Under the pieces are notes generated by a model, which was not told the origin of the DNA, did not search any database, and was given only the letters and a program-made list of their open reading frames with translations. A DNA stretch of 64,000 nt from NCBI RefSeq assembly GCF_021028995.1, contig NZ_JAJJZG010000002.1:186001-250000 (forward strand), written 5' to 3'. The stretch comes from Halobacterium sp. KA-4. Lineage in GTDB: Archaea; Halobacteriota; Halobacteria; Halobacteriales; Halobacteriaceae. Position 1 is the first letter of the stretch. The number at the start of each line of letters is the position of its first letter. Positions 15,780-24,147 of this stretch are shown in pieces. A program made the position numbers and the translations under genes.

Positions 15780-17834
15780 GTGTCTGAGCAGGTCCAGCGC
15801 GTGGATACGTTGTTCCTCCACGAGACCGGAGACGACTACTTGGCGGTCGCCCAGCGGAGCAGCGACCGGTTGTTCCGCGCGAAACTGGAGTTAACGGAAC
15901 GGGATGCGGGGCCGCGGCCCGGACGATTTCGCGTGAAGACGGGAAGCGGCGAGGAGCCGCGCAGCCCCGACCAGTTCGTGGACATCGCGCGGCGCGCGGA
16001 CCGCATCCGCATCAGCGAGCAGACGAGCCGGAGCGGCCGCGGGGAGCTCCGGGAGATGCTGGACGCCTACCAGCAGGACGCGAAGGTCGTGCGGACGTGC
16101 CGGTACTGCGCGGGGAAGGGGCGGTACTCGCCCATCACGTCGGAGACGGCCATCGAGGCGGACGGCGAGTTCATCTGTCAGGACTGCGCGATTCGCGAAT
16201 TGGAGCGCGAGCTGTCGTTCAACGGCGGCATGACGGGCGCGGCGCAGGACCGCCTCGAAGAACTCCTGCTGGAGGAGCAGGACCTCGACCGCATCACCGG
16301 ATTGTTGGGTGGGAACCTCGACCCGGACTTGACGAAGTTCGACGAGGTGAGCGCGACGACCGACGAGGTCGACCCGGTGCCGGTCGACAGCCTCGACCTC
16401 CACCCGGACGTGAAGGAACTGTTGACGGCGCGCTTCGACGAACTGCTGCCCGTGCAGAGCCTCTCCGTGGAGAACGGGCTGCTCGACGGCGAGGACCAGC
16501 TCGTGGTGTCGGCGACGGCGACCGGGAAGACGCTCGTCGGGGAGATGGCGGGGCTGCACCGCCACCTCTCCGGGAAGGGGAAGATGCTGTTCCTGGTGCC
16601 GCTGGTCGCGCTCGCGAACCAGAAGCACGAGGACTTCCAGGACGAGTACGGCGACCTGGCGAACGTCACGATTCGCGTGGGGTCCTCGCGGATTCGGGAC
16701 GACGGCCACGCGTTCGACCCGTCGGCGGACATCATCGTCGGGACGTACGAGGGCATCGACCACGCGCTCCGCACGGGGAAGGACCTCGGCGACATCGGGA
16801 CGGTGGTCATCGACGAGGTGCACACGCTCAAGGAGGACGAGCGCGGCCACCGCCTCGACGGCCTCATCTCGCGGCTGAAGTACTACTGCGAGCAGCGCGA
16901 ACAGCAGTACCGCAACTACGAGGGCGCGCAGTGGATCTACCTCTCGGCGACCGTCGGCAACCCCGGCGAACTCGCGCGGGGGATGCGCGCGAACCTCGTG
17001 GAGTTCGAGGAGCGACCGATTCCCATCGAGCGCCACGTGACGTTCGCGGAGGGCAACGAGAAGCCCGACATCGAGAACAAACTCGTGCGCCGGGAGTTCG
17101 ACAAGGAGTCCTCGAAGGGGTACAAGGGCCAGACCATCATCTTCACGAATTCGCGTCGGCGCTGCCACGAAATCTCGCGGAAACTGGACTACCCCTCCGC
17201 CGCGTACCACGCGGGGCTGGACTACGGCGAGCGCAAGTCCGTCGAGCGCCGGTTCGGGAATCAGGACCTCTCGGCGGTCGTGACGACGGCGGCGCTCGCG
17301 GCTGGCGTCGACTTCCCCGCCTCGCAGGTCATCTTCGACACGCTCGCGATGGGCATCGAGTGGCTCTCCGTCCAGGAGTTCGAACAGATGCTCGGACGCG
17401 CGGGCCGCCCCGACTACCACGACCGCGGGAAGGTGTACATGCTCGTCGAACCCGACGCCTCCTACCACTCCTCGATGGAGGGCACCGAGGAGGAAATCGC
17501 GTTCAAACTCCTGAAGGGCGAGATGGAGGACGTCGTCACGCACTACGACGAGACCGCGGCCGTCGAGGAGACGCTCGCGAACGTCACGGTCGGCGGGAAG
17601 GCCGCCAAGCGCCTCAACGACCGGATGCTCGGCGAAGTGCCGACCAAGCACGCGCTCGGGAAACTCCTCGAGTACGACTTCGTCGACGGCTTCGAGCCGA
17701 CGCCGCTCGGGCGCGCGGTGACGACGCACTTCCTCGAACCCGGCGCGGCGTTCACGATTCTGGACGGCGTGCGCAAGGAGAAACACCCCTACGACATCGT
17801 CGCGGACATCGAGTTGCGCGGCGAACAGCAGTAG
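15780..17834 (+). CDS. Ski2-like DEAD/DEAH-box helicase with N-terminal zinc region
   Basis: 684 residues, GTG start. The N-terminal ~190 residues (DUF5814 type) include two CxxC pairs (CRYCAGKG and CQDCA) likely to bind zinc. The helicase core follows: Walker A ATATGKTL (about residue 248), DEVH box VVIDEVH, motif III LSATVGNP, and motif VI QMLGRAGRP (about residue 540). It is an ATP-dependent nucleic acid helicase of the Hel308/Ski2 superfamily. Whether it acts on DNA repair intermediates or RNA is not clear. Confidence 0.85.
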   Translation: MSEQVQRVDTLFLHETGDDYLAVAQRSSDRLFRAKLELTERDAGPRPGRFRVKTGSGEEPRSPDQFVDIARRADRIRISEQTSRSGRGELREMLDAYQQDAKVVRTCRYCAGKGRYSPITSETAIEADGEFICQDCAIRELERELSFNGGMTGAAQDRLEELLLEEQDLDRITGLLGGNLDPDLTKFDEVSATTDEVDPVPVDSLDLHPDVKELLTARFDELLPVQSLSVENGLLDGEDQLVVSATATGKTLVGEMAGLHRHLSGKGKMLFLVPLVALANQKHEDFQDEYGDLANVTIRVGSSRIRDDGHAFDPSADIIVGTYEGIDHALRTGKDLGDIGTVVIDEVHTLKEDERGHRLDGLISRLKYYCEQREQQYRNYEGAQWIYLSATVGNPGELARGMRANLVEFEERPIPIERHVTFAEGNEKPDIENKLVRREFDKESSKGYKGQTIIFTNSRRRCHEISRKLDYPSAAYHAGLDYGERKSVERRFGNQDLSAVVTTAALAAGVDFPASQVIFDTLAMGIEWLSVQEFEQMLGRAGRPDYHDRGKVYMLVEPDASYHSSMEGTEEEIAFKLLKGEMEDVVTHYDETAAVEETLANVTVGGKAAKRLNDRMLGEVPTKHALGKLLEYDFVDGFEPTPLGRAVTTHFLEPGAAFTILDGVRKEKHPYDIVADIELRGEQQ

Positions 17835-17903
17835 TCCGGCGCGCCCGCTGGCGGGTCGTACCTGCCGTTCGATTTTAACCGGAGGCGTGTGAACGGGTCG
17901 CAC

Positions 17904-19712
17904 ATGACTCTGGTCGCCGCGGCTGGACTGGCCGCGCTCTCGGTCGCCGCCGCCGGGCTCGTGCTCTACGCCGCGTGGCGCGCGGAACCGTCCCGCGACG
18001 CACAACCGACGCCGCCGAGCGACGCGGCCGCGCTCGCGGACGGCGGCGAGCGCGCCAGCGGCCCGGCCGACGCCGAACCCGACGGCGGCGAACCCGCCGA
18101 GTCGGGCTACCTCCTCGGAACCTCCGCGTCGCACAAACTGAGCGGCGTCACGCGCTGGCTGACAACGATCGACCACAAGGACATCGGGCTGCTGTACCTC
18201 GCGTTCGCCGCGACTGCGTTCCTCTGGGGCGGCACGGACGCGATGATGATGCGCACCGAACTGTACGACCCCGCGGTCTCCGTCTGGGACGAACACACGT
18301 ACAACGCCCTGTTCACGATGCACGGGCTCACGATGCTGTTCCTGTTCGGGACGCCCGCGCTCGCCGGCCTCGGGAACTACCTGCTCCCGCTGTTCATCGG
18401 CGCCGACGACATGGCGTTCCCCCGCATCAACGCCATCGCCTTCTGGCTGCTCGTGCCCGCACTCGTGCTCATGCGCGCCGGCCTGCTCTCGGACGTCCTC
18501 GGCCACGTCTTCGTCGCGGGCGGCCTCGGGGTCCTGGGTGACCAACTGCTCGCGCTCGCGCCGCCCGCGACCGGGTGGACGTTCTACGCGCCGCTGTCCG
18601 TGCAACTCGAACTCCCGACGGTGAGCGTCGTCCTGCTGGGCTTGCACCTCTCGGGGGTCGCCACCACGATGTCCGCCATCAACTTCATCGCGACCATCTT
18701 CACCGAGCGCGAGGTGTCGTGGCGCGAACTCGACATCTTCTCGTGGACGATGCTCACCCAGTCCGGGCTGATTCTGTTCGCGTTCCCGCTGCTGGGCAGC
18801 GCGCTCGTCATGCTCCTGTTAGACCGCACCGTCGGCACGACCTTCTTCGCTATCCAGGGCGGGAGCCCCATTCTCTGGCAACACCTGTTCTGGTTCTTCG
18901 GCCATCCGGAGGTGTACATTCTCGTGCTACCGCCGATGGGTATCGTCAGCCTCCTCGTCCCCAAGTTCTCGGGGCGGAAGCTGTTCGGGTTCAAATTCGT
19001 CGTTTACTCGACGCTGGCGATCGGTGTGCTCTCCTTCGGCGTGTGGGCTCACCACATGTTCACCACGGGTATCGACCCACGGCTCCGCGCTAGCTTCATG
19101 GCCGTCTCCATCGCCATCGCCGTGCCGTCGGCGGTGAAGGTGTTCAACTGGATTACCACGATGTGGAACGGCCACGTCCGCCTCACCGCACCGATGCTGT
19201 TCTGCATCGGCGGCATCGGGACGTTCATCGTCGGCGGCGTCACCGGCATCTTCCTCGCCGCCATCCCCATCGACCTCCTGTTGCACGACACCTACTACGT
19301 CGTCGGCCACTTCCACTTCATCATCATGGGGCTCATCTCGTTCGCGGTGTTCGCGGGCGTCTACTACTGGTACCCCCTCGTCGTCGGCAAACACACCGAC
19401 TACCGGCTCTCGGTCGCACACTTCCTGCTCACCACCGTGGGCATCGTGCTCGCGTTCGGCCCGATGATGATTATGGGCCAGGAAGGGCTGCCGCGGCGGT
19501 ACGCCTCCTACCCCGCGGAGTTCGCGGGCCTCCAGCAGGTCGCGACGCTCGGCGCGATTCTCATCGCGCTCGGCACGGTCGTCTGGCTGTTCAACCTCGT
19601 GCAGTCCTACCGGATGGGCGAGCCCGTCACCACCGACGACCCCTGGGACCTCCGCGAGCACGGCGACGACCGTACCGCGGAGTGGGACGAACTCCCCTAC
19701 GGGCGCGAGTAA
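17904..19712 (+). CDS. Heme-copper cytochrome oxidase subunit I (A type)
   Basis: 602 residues. An N-terminal membrane helix and an Ala/Asp-rich linker precede the 12-helix core. Seen: TMHGLTMLF (low-spin heme His), FGHPEVYILVLPPMG (CuB His, the Tyr cross-link and the D-channel Glu), HHMFTTG (two CuB His) and YYVVGHFHFIIMG (heme ligands). These mark an A-type terminal oxidase that pumps protons. TTTTAA at 17874-17879 is about 26-30 bases before the ATG at 17904, so I prefer this over the GTG at 17889. No subunit II or III gene is adjacent. Confidence 0.92.
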   Translation: MTLVAAAGLAALSVAAAGLVLYAAWRAEPSRDAQPTPPSDAAALADGGERASGPADAEPDGGEPAESGYLLGTSASHKLSGVTRWLTTIDHKDIGLLYLAFAATAFLWGGTDAMMMRTELYDPAVSVWDEHTYNALFTMHGLTMLFLFGTPALAGLGNYLLPLFIGADDMAFPRINAIAFWLLVPALVLMRAGLLSDVLGHVFVAGGLGVLGDQLLALAPPATGWTFYAPLSVQLELPTVSVVLLGLHLSGVATTMSAINFIATIFTEREVSWRELDIFSWTMLTQSGLILFAFPLLGSALVMLLLDRTVGTTFFAIQGGSPILWQHLFWFFGHPEVYILVLPPMGIVSLLVPKFSGRKLFGFKFVVYSTLAIGVLSFGVWAHHMFTTGIDPRLRASFMAVSIAIAVPSAVKVFNWITTMWNGHVRLTAPMLFCIGGIGTFIVGGVTGIFLAAIPIDLLLHDTYYVVGHFHFIIMGLISFAVFAGVYYWYPLVVGKHTDYRLSVAHFLLTTVGIVLAFGPMMIMGQEGLPRRYASYPAEFAGLQQVATLGAILIALGTVVWLFNLVQSYRMGEPVTTDDPWDLREHGDDRTAEWDELPYGRE

Positions 19713-20135
19713 TCAGACGTCTTCGAGGGAGTGGTAGACCGCGCCGAGCGTGAACCCGTAGAGGAGGTGCGCGAACAGCGTAAAGGAGAGGTGGAGCGCG
19801 CCCTCCAGGGAGGTGAGGTCGGGCGACGCGACCACGACGTACACCACCCACAGCGGGATGCTGAACGCCATCCCCCGAATCGCGGGGTCGCCGCCGCCCG
19901 GCACCGTCGAGAGCACGCGCCCCAGGCGCACGAACACCAGCGGGAACAGTACCATCCCCGCCAGCAGGAACACGAACAACCCCAGCACGGGCTGGTCGGA
20001 GACGCCCGCGTACCGCGCTATTGCCGGGCCGACGCCCAGCTCGAAACGCGCCTCGACCTCCGCGATGACGAGCACCACGGACATCACGATCGTCCCGGCG
20101 ACACCACCACCAATCGCGCGTCGTATCGGGTCCAT
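19713..20135 (-). CDS. DUF6789-type small membrane protein
   Basis: 140 residues with four hydrophobic segments (IGGGVAGTIVMSVVLVIAEV, LGLFVFLLAGMVLFPLVFV, and two more). The family is found next to haloarchaeal cytochrome oxidase genes, and here the gene abuts the oxidase stop head-to-head, without a spacer. Role unknown; perhaps oxidase assembly. Confidence 0.65.
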   Translation of the reverse strand: MDPIRRAIGGGVAGTIVMSVVLVIAEVEARFELGVGPAIARYAGVSDQPVLGLFVFLLAGMVLFPLVFVRLGRVLSTVPGGGDPAIRGMAFSIPLWVVYVVVASPDLTSLEGALHLSFTLFAHLLYGFTLGAVYHSLEDV

Positions 20136-20149
20136 GCGTTGTCACCTCC

Positions 20150-20431
20150 TCAAACCACCAGCGGCACCGCCAACAGCCCCGGCACGAACGCCACCCCAAG
20201 CGTCGCCAGCAGGATGACGAGTATCGCGCTCGGCAGCCCGCCGATTGCCACCACGAGCAACGCCAGCGGCGTCACCGCCACCTGCGCGCCCAGGAACTCC
20301 GCGATGAGGATGACCACGAGCCCCACGACCGCGTTGACGATGAACGGCTTCACCGCGCGAATCACGCGGTACGCGCCGAACAACGCCACCAGTACGAGGA
20401 CCGCGAGCCCGACCTCCAGCATCGTTGGCAT
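20150..20431 (-). CDS. BofA-like small membrane protein
   Basis: 93 residues. It shows the pattern of the pro-sigmaK processing inhibitor BofA family: a first helix (VLVLVALFGAYRVIRAV), KPFIVNAVVGLVVILI, then a GLPSAILVILLATLGVAF segment. In archaea the family has no known sigma target. The ATG at 20431 is preferred to upstream codons. Confidence 0.65.
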   Translation of the reverse strand: MPTMLEVGLAVLVLVALFGAYRVIRAVKPFIVNAVVGLVVILIAEFLGAQVAVTPLALLVVAIGGLPSAILVILLATLGVAFVPGLLAVPLVV

Positions 20432-20523
20432 ACGTACCCGTGTGACATCCACCGCGAAAGTCGTTGTGGCGACAGCCCGCCGAACGAAACCCTTACGCCG
20501 TCCCCGGCGGTACGTCTACGTGC

Positions 20524-20596
20524 GGGACCGTGGGGTAGCTTGGTATCCTTTCGGCCTTGGGTGCCGATAACCCCGATTCAAATTCGGGCGGTCCCA
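20524..20596 (+). tRNA. tRNA-Pro (anticodon TGG)
   Basis: Acceptor GGGACCG pairs with CGGTCCC, discriminator A at 20596. D arm GGGT..ATCC, anticodon stem TCGGC/GCCGA around loop CTTGGGT (anticodon TGG), T arm CCCGA TTCAAAT TCGGG. CCA is not encoded. Confidence 0.93.
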
Positions 20597-20679
20597 CTCC
20601 AACACTTTCCTAACACGTAGCCGCGCCGCTGCTTTCATACTCGATTAATGTTACGTCGGTTCGCGAACTGATAGCAGCT

Positions 20680-21477
20680 ATGCAGAGCCATCGGAAGGGT
20701 GAGTTGACGGAAGTAATCGCCATCGCGGAGTTGAAGCGCCGCGGGATACCCGTCTCCGTTCCGTTCGGGGACAACGAACGGTACGACCTCGTCATCGAAT
20801 CCGAAAACGGCCTCTATCGGGTGCAGGTGAAAACCGGAACGTTCGACGGCGAAACGGTGCGGTTCAAGGGCTACTCGATACACACGAATTCCGAGGGGAA
20901 CGTCCACGAGGCGTACGACGGGGACATCGACTACTTCCTCGTGTACTGCCACGACTTGGAGACGATGTACCTCGTCGCAGAGGACACTGTGACGTCGAAC
21001 ATGCGCCTTCGCGTCGAGGACCCCGAAATCGAGCAGCCGAGCATCAACTGGGCTGCCGAGTACAAATTCGACGAACAGTGGCCGCCGGAGGACGGCACGA
21101 ACTCCGTCGTGGACGAGCGCGAGGCCATCGTCCAGACGCTGCGCGACCGCGGCGTGGATGTCATCGACGCGATGGACAGCGACGCGCCCTACGACGTCAT
21201 CCTCCGCACGCCCGCGGACGACCTCGTGCGAGCGGCCGTGCGCCGGGGTTCGGTGACGAACGGCCGGATTCGCTTCGACACGAGCCAGACCGTCCCGGGT
21301 CCCGACGACGTCGAGTACGTGGTCGTGGACTGCGCGGAGCGCGGCGAGCAGTATCTCGTCGAGCGCGCGAGCTACGAGCGCACGATGAGCCTGCGGGTGG
21401 CCGAACCCGAGCAGGCGCAGCCGTCGATAAACTGGGCTGCCGACTACGAATTCCGGACGTGCTGGCCGCCGAGGTAG
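20680..21477 (+). CDS. Tandem PD-(D/E)XK (PDDEXK_5-like) nuclease-fold protein
   Basis: 265 residues made of two copies of one domain (about 1-140 and 145-265). Both end in nearly the same string (QPSINWAAEYKF and QPSINWAADYEF, each followed by a W-P-P). Copy 1 keeps GELTEVIAIAELKRRG, ERYDLVIE and the catalytic-type strand YRVQVKTG. Copy 2 has APYDVILR but AAVRRG instead of QVKTG, so the Lys is lost. It is likely a DNA endonuclease or a DNA-binding derivative related to intron-homing and restriction enzymes. The gene follows tRNA-Pro by 83 bases. Confidence 0.75.
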   Translation: MQSHRKGELTEVIAIAELKRRGIPVSVPFGDNERYDLVIESENGLYRVQVKTGTFDGETVRFKGYSIHTNSEGNVHEAYDGDIDYFLVYCHDLETMYLVAEDTVTSNMRLRVEDPEIEQPSINWAAEYKFDEQWPPEDGTNSVVDEREAIVQTLRDRGVDVIDAMDSDAPYDVILRTPADDLVRAAVRRGSVTNGRIRFDTSQTVPGPDDVEYVVVDCAERGEQYLVERASYERTMSLRVAEPEQAQPSINWAADYEFRTCWPPR

Positions 21478-21587
21478 TTGTTTCGCAGAAACAAGTCTGG
21501 TCACCCCAAGATAGACATGCCGAGTTGTATAGCCCGAAAATCCACCCTGGGAGAATACATTTACCGACACCCCACCAACACGTACAC

Positions 21588-21860
21588 ATGAGCGACCTGT
21601 CCCCGACTGACGTGGCACCGGCGTGGGTGTGGCTCGCGACGGCCGCGAGCGGCGTGCTCGCAGCAGTTGTACACGTCGTGGGCGGCGCAGCCTACGAGTC
21701 CGCTGTCGGCGTGCTGACCGCCGGCGCAGTCGTCGGCGTGCTGTACCTGCTCTACCAGTGGGGACAGATTCGGGAAAAGCCGACCAGTGCGAAGAGCGAC
21801 CGCGAGAAGGAGATGGAAGCGGAGGCGGGCGGCTACGGCGGCAACGGCGGCGGTGGCTAG
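21588..21860 (+). CDS. Small membrane protein with Gly-rich tail
   Basis: 90 residues: two membrane helices (VWLATAASGVLAAVVHVV and AVGVLTAGAVVGVLYLLY), then a charged region (KSDREKEMEAEA) and a Gly-rich tail. ATTTACC at about 21559 gives leaderless spacing to the ATG. No family recognised. Confidence 0.55.
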   Translation: MSDLSPTDVAPAWVWLATAASGVLAAVVHVVGGAAYESAVGVLTAGAVVGVLYLLYQWGQIREKPTSAKSDREKEMEAEAGGYGGNGGGG

Positions 21861-21868
21861 CCCGGCGC

Positions 21869-22159
21869 CTATTCTTCGCTGAGGACGTCGTAGACGCCGA
21901 CCATCTCCGTTTCTTCGACGCGCGCCGTGAATTCAGCGCCTTCCTCGGGCGCGTCGTCGGCGACGAGCGTGACAGCTTCGATGGGGTCGCGCAGCAGGAA
22001 CGACTTGATGCGTTCGGGCCACGACGGCGCGCCGCCCTTCCGGCAGACGAGCACGTACCGAGAACTGGCGAGGTCGCGGAGGGCAGGCTGGAGGTCGTGG
22101 TCGTCGACGTCCTCCGGGGGGACGACGGCGAGCACTTGCGTGTGGAGCGTTTCGGGCAC
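21869..22159 (-). CDS. Conserved haloarchaeal protein, unknown function
   Basis: 96 residues, GTG start, soluble and acidic. It starts MPETLHTQVLAVVPPEDV and contains ASSRYVLVCRKGGAPSW and a C-terminal MVGVYDVLSEE. No domain that I recognise. It is convergent with the small membrane protein (8 bases apart) and divergent from the EamA-like gene. Confidence 0.6.
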   Translation of the reverse strand: MPETLHTQVLAVVPPEDVDDHDLQPALRDLASSRYVLVCRKGGAPSWPERIKSFLLRDPIEAVTLVADDAPEEGAEFTARVEETEMVGVYDVLSEE

Positions 22160-22236
22160 ACGCGACCCGAGGGGTTCGACCGGAATGAGTCTTGCTCGAA
22201 CGCGGTGCTTTTCCGGCGCACGCGAAACGCACCGGT

Positions 22237-22650
22237 ATGGTCGGGTCGTCGGTTCTCATCGCGGTCGTGGCACTCGTGTTGTACGGCGCGTGGGCGGTCA
22301 CCGCGGGCGTGGCGACGCGGAGCATGACGCCCGTGAACGCCGTGTTCGTCTCGTACGTCGCGGGCATCGCGGTCGCGGGCGGGTACGTGCTCTGGACGCG
22401 CCAGCCGGTGACGGGCTCGCGCGTCGACCTCGCGTTCGCGGCAGTCTCGGGCCTCTGTCTGGCCGCCGGCACCATCGGCTTCTACGCGGCGCTGGCGCGC
22501 GGGAACATGGCCGTCGTCTCCGCCATCGTGGCGCTGTACTTCGTGATTCCCGCGGTCGTCGGCGTGTTCTACTTCGACGCGGCGCTGTCCGCGACGAACG
22601 TCGCGGGGCTCGCGCTCGCGGTCGTGGCGGTCGTGCTCGTTGCGTCCTGA
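22237..22650 (+). CDS. EamA-like (DMT superfamily) half-size transporter
   Basis: 137 residues, about five membrane segments, equal to one EamA domain. LYGAWAVTAGVATRSMTPVNA and ALARGNMAVVSAIVALYFVIP match the drug/metabolite transporter fold. Half-size members work as dimers. The substrate is unknown. Confidence 0.75.
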   Translation: MVGSSVLIAVVALVLYGAWAVTAGVATRSMTPVNAVFVSYVAGIAVAGGYVLWTRQPVTGSRVDLAFAAVSGLCLAAGTIGFYAALARGNMAVVSAIVALYFVIPAVVGVFYFDAALSATNVAGLALAVVAVVLVAS

Positions 22651-22679
22651 CGAGACTCGACCCCGCCTGCGGGACTCTC

Positions 22680-22685
22680 TTATAG
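22680..22685 (+). promoter_or_regulatory. TATA-like box for the Fe-S/NrfD operon
   Basis: TTATAG lies 155 bases upstream of the first start codon at 22841, predicting transcription from near 22707 and so an unusually long leader for a haloarchaeon. Confidence 0.5.
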
Positions 22686-22705
22686 GCAACTCCGAACATC
22701 ATCCG

Positions 22706-22840
22706 GGCGGCTCCCACGCAGTGAAAACTGCGAGGGTGGTTCTTGGAGAACGCGCGGAGAGCCTCCGCTGACGGTCGAATCACGCGAGAGACGACGGGCG
22801 GCGGCCGTTCGAGTCGCCCGCACGACGGAGGCTGACACGA
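22706..22840 (+). promoter_or_regulatory. Structured mRNA leader, candidate riboswitch
   Basis: The 5' part forms CGCAGT-GAAA-ACTGCG (22717-22732), a perfect hairpin with a GNRA loop. GCGGAG (22754-22759) pairs with CTCCGC (22763-22768). The same CCTCC strand, as GCCTCCG (22761-22767), is also perfectly complementary to CGGAGGC (22826-22832), which contains the Shine-Dalgarno GGAGG just before the ATG at 22841. The two pairings exclude each other, so the leader could switch translation. It matches no riboswitch class that I recognise. Confidence 0.55.
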
Positions 22841-24061
22841 ATGCCAGACTCAGACGACGACATCCCAATATCGTTCGACGACGACGAAGAGGACCGCATG
22901 GAGCGCCTGCTCGACGACACCGAGTACGACACGGAGCTCGGCGTCGAGATGGCGAAAGACGCCCAGCGCGTCGCCGCGGGCGAGCTCTCGGAGGCGGAGT
23001 TCTACCGCCAGTACCACGAGGACGTCCTCGAGGAGTTCGGCGAGGACGACCGCGAAATCTCGGGGCTGCTCGACGACGCCGGCGGCGACGGGTTCGCCGA
23101 CCGGCTCTCCGGGCTCGCCGACGACGAGGGCCTCTCGCGGCGCGAAGTGATGAAGAAGGGCGGCGCCGCGGCGGTCGCGCTCGGACTGTTCGCGAGCGTG
23201 GACAGCGAGACCGCGGCCGCCCAGGAGGGCGACGAGGGCGAGGGCACGCGCTACGGGATGACCATCAACCTCAACAACTGCGACGGCTGTCTCGCCTGCG
23301 TCGTCGCGTGCAACGAGGAACACGGCACGTCCCGCGGCGCGAACTGGATGTACGTGTTCACGTACGAGGACGAGGACCAGGGCGACGAGAACTTCCTCGT
23401 GCGGCCGTGCCAGCACTGCACGGACTCCCCCTGTACGAAGGTGTGTCCGGTCGGCGCGCGCCACACCCGCGAACAGGACGGTCTCGTGCTCACCGACTAC
23501 GACATCTGCATCGGCTGCCGGTACTGCGAGGTCTCCTGCCCGTACGGCGTGAATTACTTCCAGTGGGGCGAACCCGACGTCCCGGACAGCGAAATCGACG
23601 ACGACCACCAGTACGACGAACGCGGCCGCTGGGTCGGCTCCCGGCCACCGAAGGGCGTGATGGGCAAGTGCACGTTCTGCGTCGACCGCCAGGACGGCCA
23701 GATGGGCGAGGACAAGATCGGGACGACCGCCTGCGAGGAGGCGTGCGCGATGGACGCCATCCACTTCGGCGACATGAACGACCCGGAGAGCGCACCCAAC
23801 CAGCACCTCCGGGAGTACCGCGAGCAGCAGGAGAACGACCAGTCGTACCCGAACCGGAAGGAGCACACCGTCTCCACGTTCAAACTGATGGAGGAGCGCG
23901 GCACGGACCCGAACGTCCACTACATCGGGAACGAGCCGTCCCCGCACGCCGAACAGGTCGAGGGCCCCGTCACGTACGAGGACGCGGGCATCGTCGACAA
24001 CCGCAAGGAGGAGGTGCTGGACAATGGCGCGATGGCCAACACGGAGGGCGAAGAGGCATGA
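22841..24061 (+). CDS. Four-cluster Fe-S subunit of a membrane oxidoreductase (DmsB/PsrB/NrfC type)
   Basis: 406 residues. A ~95-residue acidic extension is followed by a Tat-like signal (SRREVMKKGG then a hydrophobic stretch, residues 99-125), then four ferredoxin-type cysteine groups, the first CDGCLACVVAC and others CIGCRYCEVSCP and CTFCVDRQDGQ. Such subunits carry electrons between a catalytic subunit and a NrfD-type membrane anchor, here encoded downstream. The twin arginines so far from the start are unusual: either the N-terminus is a separate domain or translation starts later. It overlaps the next small ORF by ATGA. Confidence 0.87.
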   Translation: MPDSDDDIPISFDDDEEDRMERLLDDTEYDTELGVEMAKDAQRVAAGELSEAEFYRQYHEDVLEEFGEDDREISGLLDDAGGDGFADRLSGLADDEGLSRREVMKKGGAAAVALGLFASVDSETAAAQEGDEGEGTRYGMTINLNNCDGCLACVVACNEEHGTSRGANWMYVFTYEDEDQGDENFLVRPCQHCTDSPCTKVCPVGARHTREQDGLVLTDYDICIGCRYCEVSCPYGVNYFQWGEPDVPDSEIDDDHQYDERGRWVGSRPPKGVMGKCTFCVDRQDGQMGEDKIGTTACEEACAMDAIHFGDMNDPESAPNQHLREYREQQENDQSYPNRKEHTVSTFKLMEERGTDPNVHYIGNEPSPHAEQVEGPVTYEDAGIVDNRKEEVLDNGAMANTEGEEA

Positions 24062-24147
24062 CGAGCGCCGACCGCGAACGCCCCGAGCGCGCCGCCCGCG
24101 ACGACGGGACGCGCCGCGTCACCACGAACGGAGGTGAGCGGCCGTGA
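24058..24147 (+). CDS. 29-residue coupled microprotein ORF
   Basis: An ATG overlaps the stop of the Fe-S gene (ATGA) and the frame ends at a TGA that overlaps the GTG of the NrfD gene (GTGA). The product would be basic and acidic in turn (MTSADRERPERAARDDG..), with no known family. Its last codons also carry GGAGGTG, the ribosome site of the NrfD gene. It may be a real microprotein or only a translational bridge. Confidence 0.35.
   Translation: MTSADRERPERAARDDGTRRVTTNGGERP

Noticed and set aside
20500-20680. Integrative element attached at tRNA-Pro
   Set aside because: No integrase, no repeat of the tRNA 3' end was seen nearby; only the nuclease-fold gene follows.
22706-22840. Known riboswitch (TPP, cobalamin, SAM) in the leader
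   Set aside because: None of the conserved cores of those classes that I know is visible; kept only as a new candidate.
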